Shown piece by piece: positions 1-5,214 of a stretch of DNA of 5,214 nucleotides (its first letter is position 1; each line of letters starts with the position of its first letter). The stretch spans positions 1 to 5,214 of the forward strand of contig JAISRP010000049.1 in NCBI GenBank assembly GCA_031273585.1, given 5' to 3'. The DNA is from Synergistaceae bacterium (GTDB lineage Bacteria; Synergistota; Synergistia; Synergistales; Synergistaceae). The position numbers were made by a program, and so were the translations under genes. The notes below the pieces were generated by a model. The model was not told the origin of the DNA and made no database searches. It was given only the letters and a program-made list of their open reading frames with translations.

Positions 1-26
1 GTCCCCCGGACCCCCATTCCACTTTT

Positions 27-57
27 TTTTGTTTTCGCCCTACGGGCGAAAACAAAA
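27..57. repeat. Perfect 14-bp palindrome with 3-nt loop, AT-rich outer arms
   Basis: Bases 27-40 pair perfectly with 44-57 around the loop TAC. The inner five pairs are G/C and the outer nine are mostly A/T. The T-run (23-30) lies 5' of the GC core and the A-run 3' of it. This is the reverse of an intrinsic terminator, and reading the minus strand gives the same arrangement, so it is not a standard terminator in either direction. It lies about 120 bp upstream of tldD. It could be a dispersed intergenic repeat or a protein-binding or RNA-processing site; the sequence alone does not decide. The pairing is certain, the role unknown. Confidence 0.75.
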
Positions 58-71
58 TTAAGAGAAAAGGG

Positions 72-128
72 GCCAGGGAGCTGGCTCCCTGGCGGGGTTT
101 GGGGCGGCGCCCCAAGGTCCTGCCCCGC
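72..128. repeat. Cluster of GC-rich stem-loops upstream of tldD
   Basis: Two structures sit in tandem. The first pairs 72-80 with 85-93 (9 bp, loop CTGG). The second is nested: 99-105 pairs with 109-115 (7 bp, loop GGC), and outside it 92-97 pairs with 123-128 (GCGGGG/CCCCGC). No U-tract follows any of them, so termination is not supported. The compact, purely intergenic layout resembles the dispersed REP-like palindromes seen in many GC-rich genomes, but whether this one is repeated elsewhere cannot be seen here. The rest of 1-178 shows no gene and no convincing sigma-70 promoter. Confidence 0.6.
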
Positions 129-178
129 GAGTATGGGCTCTGGATAAAAAAACAAAGCGATACGGAGGAATAGGCGGG

Positions 179-1579
179 ATGGAATCTGAGGTTTTGACTG
201 GCATCAGGGAGACTGTCGCCTCGTTGGCGAAGTCGCCCGCGGACTACGCGGATATGTACATGCAGTCGGGGGTGAGTCATTCGATTCTCTTCGAGGAGGG
301 GAGGATGGACACGCTCTCGTCCTCCCAGAGCGACGGGTTGGGCGTCAGGGTTATCCGGGGGGAGGACACGGCCTACGCTCACACGATGGGCACGACCGCC
401 TCGTCGGCGAGGCGCGCGATAGGGGAGGTCATGGAGCTCTCCGGCGCGGGGCGCGCGACGCCGGATGCCGGGTGCGACGAGCCGCTGCTCGAGATCGAGA
501 CGTTCATCCCCGCGCTCGACGCCGGTTTTTTTCACGACCTCGACAGGGCGCTCCGGGCCGAGTGCAGGTATCTGAGGCAGGCCACATTTCATTACAGGAC
601 GTCGGCTAAGTCGGTGATGATAATCAGGGGCGACGGCTCGGTCGTCCGCGACTCCAGGGAGTACACGTCGTTCTCGGTTCAGGTCGTGCTGGACCGCGAC
701 GGGGAGCTTCGGACCGGATACGAGACGCGCTCCATGCTCTCGCCGGTCGAGGGCTTCTGGTCCGGCCTGCCGGGGGATGAGGCCTGCAGCGCGGAGGACG
801 TCGCCATGAGGGCGCTGCGGCGCGGGATACTGATGCTGGACGCGGTTCCGTGCCCGGCGGGGACCATGACGGTGCTCCTGGCCGGGACCGCCGGCGGCAC
901 GATGATTCACGAGGCCTGCGGGCATGGGCTGGAGGCCGACATCATACAGAAGGACTTCTCGGTGTACAGGGACAGGGTCGGGGAGGTCGTGGCGAGCCCG
1001 CTCGTCACGATGGTGGACGACGCCACCATGAGGGGCAGGTACGGCTCTTACCGGTACGACGACGAGGGGACCCCGGCGCAGAGGACCGTGTTGATCGAGG
1101 ACGGCGTCCTGAAGGGCTACATGTCCGACATCCTCTCGGCCAGGATCGGCGGCATACCCAGAACCGGCAACGGCAGGCGGGAGTCCTACATGCACGCCCC
1201 GCTGCCGCGGATGAGCAACACGTTCATAACCCCGGGCACGAGCGATTGCGATGAGATGCTGGGCCGCGTGGATAACGGCATACTCGTAAAAAAAATGGGC
1301 GGCGGCGAGGTCAATCCGACCTCGGGCGACTTCGTGTTCTACGTGTCGGAGGGGTATCTCGTCAAAAACGGCGTGGCCGGCCCCGCCGTCAAGGGGGCCA
1401 CCCTCACGGGCAACGGTCCCGAATCCCTCATGAACATCGCGGCAGTTGGGCGCGAGCTCGTACTCGACCCGGGAACCTGCGGCAAATCGGGGCAGGGCGT
1501 GCCTGTGACGGACGGGCAGCCGACTCTGTTGATAAATAATCTGACTGTAGGAGGAAGCGATACGGGCGATGCAGTCTAA
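179..1579 (+). CDS. tldD: TldD-type zinc metallopeptidase (TldD/PmbA family)
   Basis: This is a 466-residue cytoplasmic metallopeptidase of the TldD/PmbA family, of normal length. In E. coli, TldD works with the catalytically inactive TldE/PmbA to trim peptides such as microcin B17 and to degrade the CcdA antitoxin. The zinc site is visible: an HExxxH motif at residues 244-249 (HEACGH) and the conserved C-terminal cysteine C434 in PGTCGKSGQ, followed by the family signature GQPTLLINNLTVGG. The N-terminal part (about residues 25-90) matches the family's first domain, including the segment around GLGVRVI. The HExxxH marks it as the active TldD member, not TldE. No TldE/PmbA gene is in the window, so the partner must lie elsewhere. 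The ATG start is supported by GGAGG at 164-168, 10 nt upstream. The 3' end overlaps ftsK by 11 bp. A homopolymer of eight A (1288-1295) and one of seven T (526-532) interrupt otherwise GC-rich coding. Confidence 0.95.
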   Translation: MESEVLTGIRETVASLAKSPADYADMYMQSGVSHSILFEEGRMDTLSSSQSDGLGVRVIRGEDTAYAHTMGTTASSARRAIGEVMELSGAGRATPDAGCDEPLLEIETFIPALDAGFFHDLDRALRAECRYLRQATFHYRTSAKSVMIIRGDGSVVRDSREYTSFSVQVVLDRDGELRTGYETRSMLSPVEGFWSGLPGDEACSAEDVAMRALRRGILMLDAVPCPAGTMTVLLAGTAGGTMIHEACGHGLEADIIQKDFSVYRDRVGEVVASPLVTMVDDATMRGRYGSYRYDDEGTPAQRTVLIEDGVLKGYMSDILSARIGGIPRTGNGRRESYMHAPLPRMSNTFITPGTSDCDEMLGRVDNGILVKKMGGGEVNPTSGDFVFYVSEGYLVKNGVAGPAVKGATLTGNGPESLMNIAAVGRELVLDPGTCGKSGQGVPVTDGQPTLLINNLTVGGSDTGDAV

Positions 1580-3866
1580 ACGCGCATCTCGGCAGGAGAA
1601 GGATGGGATCAGGGCCAGGGCATCCGGCCCGAAGGCGCCCGCGCCCAGATCGGGCATCTGGCGGCGGGGATGGTTCCCCCCGAGGTTCGACTTCGGTTTT
1701 GGGCGGCTCGCGAGCAGAGCGGCAGCGTCCGTCACGGTCCTCGCGTGGGTCATGTTCATCCTGGACGTCTACCTTCTGGCGTGCGTCTTCACGAGCTGGA
1801 CGGGGGTGCTGGGCGGGTCGGCACGGCGCTGGATAATAGGCCGGCTGGGGGGCGGGTCGTTGATAATCCTGCTCTACGTTGGGTACGTCTGCCTTTCGGT
1901 CATAGCGAGGCGCAGGATCCCGCAGCCGCTCTCACAGACTGCCGGGACGGTGTCGTTCTACCTGTGCTCCGCTCTCTTTCTCGGTCTTTTGGACATGACT
2001 CAACCCGGACCCCCTCCATTCGTCTTCATGTTCCCCGGCATGGTGGGCTCGCACCTGGCGGGCTGGTCGTTCAGGAACATCGGGCCGCTCGGCACGACGC
2101 TGGCGGGTCTCTCCGCGATAATACTGACCCTCATGTGCTATGGATTTTCCGCGCCGTTCATCTCGGCGTTCGAGGACCTGCGGGATTTTTTCGTCGGACT
2201 GGCGGCAAGGTGGGGCGAGGCTCGTAAAAAAGGCGCCGCCCCGGCCGGCCCGCCTCCCGTGGACGAGGAGATCGATTCAGAGGACGATTCGGACGACGGC
2301 TGTGAGGACGCGGATGAGGAGGACCCTCCGGACGTGGGGGAGGGTCCTGCCGAGGCGCCGGACATGCCGATTCAGGAGGACGTCATCCCGGTGGACGAGC
2401 TCGAATACGAGATCGACGGCATGGCGCTCCCCGCTGGAAAATTTCCTCCCCCGCCTGAGCTGTACGGCATTGAGCCGGATTACGACGAAATTTCCGCCGA
2501 GACGGCCCGCCCCTGGGGCAGGAGGATAATAGACTCGCTGGCGGAGTTCGGGGTGGAGGCGGAGCTGGCGGACATACTCCTCGGGCCGACTGTCATCCAG
2601 TTCAGGATACAGCCGCTCCCCGGCATCAAGGTGAACAGGATAGTCTCGCTCTCGAACGACCTAGCAATGGCGCTCGCCGTGGCGAGCCTGAGGGTGGAGG
2701 CCCCCATACCGGGACACCCGTACGTCGGAATCGAGATACCGAACCCTAAGCGGCGCGGCATAACCCTCCGCTCGATAATAGAGGAGGACGGGTTTCAGGA
2801 GACTGAGAAGACCCTGCCGCTCCCGATGGGGGTCACGATAAACGGGGACTCGCTCATAGTGGGGCTGGAGGACATGCCCCACCTCCTGGTGGCGGGCACG
2901 ACCGGCTCCGGCAAGAGCGTATTCGTCAACGGCTGCATAGTCGGGCTCTGTTCGATACGCAGGCCCGACGAGCTGAAGATGGTCCTGGTCGATCCGAAGC
3001 GGGTGGAGATGGCGGTGTACGAGCACCTGCCCCACCTGCTCACCCCGCCGGTGACGGACTCGAAGAAGGCCGTCCACGTCCTGGGCTGGGCCATCCGCGA
3101 GATGGAGCGCAGGTATACCTGCTGCGCATCCGTGAAGGTGCGAAACCTCGCCTCCTTCAACGAGATGGTGCTGCCGAAGGACCGCCTGCCGCACATAGTC
3201 ATAGTCGTGGACGAGCTGGCGGACCTCATGATGACGGCCGCGAAGGAGGTTGAGGAGTACATCTGCAGGTTGGCCCAGATGGCCCGGGCTGTGGGCATAC
3301 ACCTGATGCTGGCCACCCAGAGGCCGTCAGTCAACGTGATCACTGGCCTGATAAAGGCCAACGTGCCGGCCAGGGTGGCGTTCACGCTTCCATCCATGAT
3401 GGACTCGCGCACGATAATAGACTGCGGCGGGGCGGAGAAGCTGCTCGGCAAGGGGGACATGCTGTTTATGTCGACTCAGAACCCCAAGCCGCTTCGGGTG
3501 CAGTCGCCCTGGATAGACGAGCGATCGATCGCCCGCTGGATAGACTACCTCGTTAACATGTTCGGCGAGCCGATCTACACCGACATCGACGACCAGGGGG
3601 ACGCCCCGGCCGGGGTCGAGGAGGGGGGCGGCTTCGACGACGCCCTTCTGGACGAGGCCGTAAAGGTGGTCGTGTCGAGCGGGATGGCCTCGGCGAGCGG
3701 CCTCCAGAGACGCCTTCGGATAGGCTTCACGAGGGCCGGCCGCCTCGTGGACATGATGGAGAGGGCTGGCATAGTCGGTCCCGCCGATGGATCACACCCC
3801 AGGGAAATCCTGGTCGACGAGGAGGATGCCGCGGAGATCCTAGAGCGTCTGAGGGGGACCGGCTGA
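1569..3866 (+). CDS. ftsK: FtsK/SpoIIIE-family DNA translocase
   Basis: A 765-residue membrane-anchored, ATP-driven double-stranded DNA pump acting at the division septum, where this family clears and aligns chromosome termini. The length is close to SpoIIIE and much shorter than E. coli FtsK. Residues 1-50 are basic. About four membrane segments follow (near 53-74, 94-113, 125-142 and 175-196), then a short acidic linker (231-270, rich in D/E) in place of a long Pro/Gln linker. The motor has Walker A GTTGSGKS (443-450), Walker B ending in D548-E549 (VIVVDELADLMM) and the family block beginning ATQRPS (582-587) and running through the conserved GLIKAN and GDMLF segments. A C-terminal winged-helix gamma domain (about 690-757, containing RIGFTRAGRLVDMME) should read polar DNA motifs and, if present, contact XerD. 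The start is the only reasonable ATG. Its Shine-Dalgarno GGAGG (1550-1554) lies inside tldD at a rather long 14-nt spacing. All key residues are present, so the gene looks intact. Confidence 0.97.
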   Translation: MQSKRASRQEKDGIRARASGPKAPAPRSGIWRRGWFPPRFDFGFGRLASRAAASVTVLAWVMFILDVYLLACVFTSWTGVLGGSARRWIIGRLGGGSLIILLYVGYVCLSVIARRRIPQPLSQTAGTVSFYLCSALFLGLLDMTQPGPPPFVFMFPGMVGSHLAGWSFRNIGPLGTTLAGLSAIILTLMCYGFSAPFISAFEDLRDFFVGLAARWGEARKKGAAPAGPPPVDEEIDSEDDSDDGCEDADEEDPPDVGEGPAEAPDMPIQEDVIPVDELEYEIDGMALPAGKFPPPPELYGIEPDYDEISAETARPWGRRIIDSLAEFGVEAELADILLGPTVIQFRIQPLPGIKVNRIVSLSNDLAMALAVASLRVEAPIPGHPYVGIEIPNPKRRGITLRSIIEEDGFQETEKTLPLPMGVTINGDSLIVGLEDMPHLLVAGTTGSGKSVFVNGCIVGLCSIRRPDELKMVLVDPKRVEMAVYEHLPHLLTPPVTDSKKAVHVLGWAIREMERRYTCCASVKVRNLASFNEMVLPKDRLPHIVIVVDELADLMMTAAKEVEEYICRLAQMARAVGIHLMLATQRPSVNVITGLIKANVPARVAFTLPSMMDSRTIIDCGGAEKLLGKGDMLFMSTQNPKPLRVQSPWIDERSIARWIDYLVNMFGEPIYTDIDDQGDAPAGVEEGGGFDDALLDEAVKVVVSSGMASASGLQRRLRIGFTRAGRLVDMMERAGIVGPADGSHPREILVDEEDAAEILERLRGTG

Positions 3867-4630
3867 TGGCGGGCGTCCCGTTCGTATCGTCGAGGGACCT
3901 CGATATATCCGTCTTGCCCGACCCCGGCCCCTGTGCGCACACGCTGATGGTGTCGGGCGGCAGGAGGCCGGACCCCAAGTGGCTGGACGATTTCGCGCGC
4001 AGAAATTCGCCCGTTGTGTGGGCCGTGGACAGCGGGGCTGGTTCGTGCAGGGCGGGCGGCGTCGTCCCAAGCGTCGTGATAGGCGACATGGACAGCGCAT
4101 CGGGGGAGGACAGGGAATGGGCCCTTGCATCGGGCGCGGAGGAAATTCTGTTTTCAAGCGACAAGGATGCCACGGATTTTCAGCTGGCGCTCGGGCTGTG
4201 GGGGGAGAAAAAACCGCTCGGCTCGCGGTTGCTGCTGGTGTCTGGCTGTTTTGGGGGCAGGTTCGACCACCTGCAGAGCGCGGTGAACACATTCGCCCTT
4301 GACGCCCGATGGACCGGGCCCGGGGAGACGCCCCGCCGCTGCATGATCGACGACCTCGAGGGTCTGTTTTTTTTGTGCTCCAAGGAGACGGTGAATATTA
4401 AATTTCGCCGGCCCCCGCTGGCCGTTTCCCTCCTGCCGTTCACCGACGAGTGCGGCGGAGTCCGCATAAGCGGCGTGAGATGGCCCCTAGCGGGAGCATC
4501 TCTCAGCAGAGGGCAGCCCTGGGCAGTGAGCAACGAGCTGGAGGCAGGGCGCCGCTCCGGCGGGGTCGTAAGCGTCTCCTGCGGGGAGGGAGTCCTCGCA
4601 GTCTACTGGCGCCTCGGACTGGAAGTGTAA
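3866..4630 (+). CDS. thiN: Thiamine pyrophosphokinase (thiamine diphosphokinase)
   Basis: A 254-residue cytoplasmic enzyme predicted to transfer pyrophosphate from ATP to thiamine, giving the cofactor thiamine diphosphate. The catalytic-domain motifs are in order: GDMDS (73-77), KDATD (100-104) and GGRFDH (130-135), the acidic residues expected to hold Mg-ATP. The C-terminal thiamine-binding half carries the family pattern: SLLPF, then GVRISGVRWPL, then a VSNE segment and a final beta-rich stretch. Family members often begin near the residue equivalent to M28 (MVSGGRRPD), so about 27 residues are an N-terminal extension. The upstream ATG at 3866 is still preferred because GAGGGGG (3851-3857) lies 8 nt before it and its ATG overlaps the ftsK TGA by 1 bp, a coupling geometry. 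A T8 run (4367-4374) encodes FFL. As I recall, thiN convergent with rpmB is also the order in Bacillus subtilis, which supports the call. Confidence 0.93.
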   Translation: MAGVPFVSSRDLDISVLPDPGPCAHTLMVSGGRRPDPKWLDDFARRNSPVVWAVDSGAGSCRAGGVVPSVVIGDMDSASGEDREWALASGAEEILFSSDKDATDFQLALGLWGEKKPLGSRLLLVSGCFGGRFDHLQSAVNTFALDARWTGPGETPRRCMIDDLEGLFFLCSKETVNIKFRRPPLAVSLLPFTDECGGVRISGVRWPLAGASLSRGQPWAVSNELEAGRRSGGVVSVSCGEGVLAVYWRLGLEV

Positions 4631-4654
4631 AAAGGGCCGCGCCTACACGGCCCT
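4629..4654 (-). terminator. Intrinsic terminator of rpmB
   Basis: On the minus strand a 7-bp GC-rich stem (4648-4654 with 4633-4639, AGGGCCG/CGGCCCT) closes an 8-nt loop and runs straight into five U (4633-4629; the first base also closes the stem). The rpmB stop codon (4645-4643) lies in the loop, so termination begins within the last codons of the gene. The U-tract also overlaps the thiN stop codon on the other strand. Read on the plus strand the hairpin is followed by GCGAAC, so it should not terminate the thiN transcript. Confidence 0.8.
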
Positions 4655-4837
4655 GCGAACTCTACCTGAACGGAGACACTTAGTGCAGATCTTGAGCCGC
4701 CTGGACTCGCCGCCGCCCACGTCTATCTTGACGTTCCGAAGGTTGATGAGCCAGCGCCTTCTGGTGTGACGGTTGGAGTGGCTCACCGCGTTGCCGGTCG
4801 CCGGTCCCCTGCCGCAGCAATCGCAAAACTTGGACAT
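4643..4837 (-). CDS. rpmB: Large ribosomal subunit protein bL28
   Basis: A 64-residue protein of the 50S ribosomal subunit, of normal length for bL28. The family core is plain: residues 1-30 include GPATGNAVSHSNRHTRRRW, followed by LINLRNVKIDV and a C-terminal RLKICTKCLRSG. It is the zinc-binding (C+) form, with cysteine pairs C5-x2-C8 and C51-x2-C54 positioned as a zinc ribbon. An additional cysteine, C7, lies inside the first pair. The ATG is preceded by GAGGGGGGTG (4853-4844), a good Shine-Dalgarno with 8-nt spacing. The gene has its own promoter and terminator, so it is probably monocistronic. It converges on thiN with a 12-bp gap between stop codons. Confidence 0.97.
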   Translation of the reverse strand: MSKFCDCCGRGPATGNAVSHSNRHTRRRWLINLRNVKIDVGGGESRRLKICTKCLRSGRVRRAV

Positions 4838-4879
4838 CTCTTACACCCCCCTCAGTGCGTTTACGAAAACAACTTGGGC

Positions 4880-4908
4880 ATTCTATCACAGAAACCCTCT
4901 CCTGTGAA
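4880..4908 (-). promoter_or_regulatory. Sigma-70-type promoter of rpmB
   Basis: On the minus strand TTCACA (4908-4903, five of six to TTGACA) and TAGAAT (4885-4880, five of six to TATAAT) are separated by exactly 17 nt. An A/T-rich stretch (4911-4922) just upstream could act as an UP element. Transcription should start near 4873, giving a leader of about 36 nt before the rpmB ATG, which contains its Shine-Dalgarno. An inverted repeat, TCACAG-N10-CTGTGA (4886-4907), lies between the two boxes and could be an operator, though it may be chance. Confidence 0.75.
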
Positions 4909-4952
4909 CACCAAAAAAAATTACAGCCGCTGCGCCGCCCGCTGGAAAATCA

Positions 4953-4983
4953 TTGCGAAAAAATTCAGAAAAGGGGTTATAAT
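4953..4983 (+). promoter_or_regulatory. Probable sigma-70 promoter of the GGCA-repeat locus
   Basis: A perfect TATAAT lies at 4978-4983 with TTGCGA (4953-4958) upstream. The 19-nt spacer is longer than ideal, and its A-rich content (runs at 4958-4963 and 4969-4972) may favour binding. It points away from rpmB and would start near 4990, giving a leader of roughly 70 nt before the Shine-Dalgarno and ATG at 5058. The -10 match is strong, the -35 and spacing are weak. Confidence 0.5.
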
Positions 4984-5004
4984 GAATCTTAATAATTTAT
5001 ACGA

Positions 5005-5028
5005 TCGCGCGTCGCCGACGACGTGCGA
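5005..5028 (+). other. Stem-loop in the 5' leader of the repeat locus
   Basis: Bases 5005-5014 pair with 5019-5028 (10 pairs, one G-U in RNA) around the loop CCGA. It lies between the predicted start of transcription (about 4990) and the Shine-Dalgarno (5045-5050). The bases after it (AATAATTG) are not a U-tract, so it is not a terminator. It could stabilise the messenger or set leader folding. No riboswitch family is recognised. Confidence 0.5.
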
Positions 5029-5044
5029 ATAATTGTCCCTGATC

Positions 5045-5050
5045 GGAGGA
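5045..5050 (+). promoter_or_regulatory. Shine-Dalgarno deciding the 5058 start
   Basis: GGAGGA with a 7-nt spacer to the ATG at 5058 is the best ribosome binding site in the window. It is the main reason to treat the short frame through the GGCA tract as truly translated. Confidence 0.75.
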
Positions 5051-5057
5051 AAGAGTA

Positions 5058-5163
<106 letters not shown>

Positions 5164-5171
<8 letters not shown>

Positions 5172-5214
5172 ACTTCTCTATCTAAGATTATTTCCTCTTC
5201 TTTTATTTTCCCTC
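5164..5214 (+). CDS. Start of a truncated gene with a signal-peptide-like N-terminus
   Basis: From the ATG at 5164 a frame stays open to the window edge and reads MHKLLYLRLFPLLLFSL: a short positively charged start and then a strongly hydrophobic stretch, like the beginning of a secretion signal or membrane anchor. The other two forward frames close here (5169-5171 and 5183-5185). The ATG has no well-placed Shine-Dalgarno of its own. The G-rich GGCA tract abuts it and its first bases overlap the stop of the short frame (ATGCATAA), so it is either entered by frame-switching from 5058 or by translational coupling. Only 17 codons are visible and the composition is about 29% GC, unlike the neighbours. 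The product is not identifiable. Confidence 0.45.

Noticed and set aside
27..57. Palindrome considered as an intrinsic terminator for an upstream gene
   Set aside because: The A-run, not a T-run, follows the GC core on either strand.
155..165. An 11-bp direct repeat (AAGCGATACGG) just before both tldD (155-165) and ftsK (1555-1565)
   Set aside because: A few 11-bp repeats are expected by chance in 5 kb, and the copies sit at different distances from the starts (13 and 3 nt).
850..1254. 134-codon frame inside tldD, and similar long frames within ftsK and thiN on both strands
   Set aside because: These are out-of-frame shadows in GC-rich genes: compositionally biased, low-complexity, and overlapping genes with conserved motifs in the true frame.
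4982..5032. A 16-codon frame starting at an ATG just after AGGGG (4972-4976)
   Set aside because: Its ATG overlaps the TATAAT box, so a transcript from that promoter would lack the start. The peptide has no recognisable feature.

Overview
The window is a GC-rich bacterial chromosome segment. Isoleucine is often ATA and arginine often AGG, even though coding GC is high. With the four-cysteine form of ribosomal protein L28, this loosely suggests a Synergistota-like bacterium (oral or gut type). That is a low-confidence guess from codon style, not from any search.

Positions 1-178 hold no gene but contain a dense cluster of palindromes. Positions 179-4630 form a tight plus-strand gene string: a TldD-type zinc metallopeptidase, a complete FtsK/SpoIIIE DNA translocase overlapping it by 11 bp, and a thiamine pyrophosphokinase (thiN) whose start overlaps the ftsK stop by 1 bp. 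The overlaps point to one translationally coupled transcript. Its upstream promoter was not convincingly found. The three products act in different processes: proteolysis and peptide maturation, chromosome segregation at division, and cofactor synthesis. rpmB (ribosomal protein L28) converges on thiN from the minus strand. The 3' ends are 12 bp apart, and rpmB has a clear promoter and an intrinsic terminator whose hairpin contains its own stop codon.

The most interesting part is 4953-5214. Diverging from rpmB is a plus-strand unit with a plausible promoter (TATAAT), a leader with a stem-loop, a perfect Shine-Dalgarno and an ATG at 5058. That reading frame then runs into a pure tetranucleotide tract of 14.5 GGCA units (5105-5162). 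In the copy number seen, the frame stops just after the tract. With one unit fewer, or two more, it would join a frame that is open to the window edge and encodes a signal-peptide-like segment. This has the architecture of a phase-variable (contingency) locus. The DNA after the tract falls to about 29% GC, suggesting that a foreign or surface-exposed accessory gene begins at the window edge.
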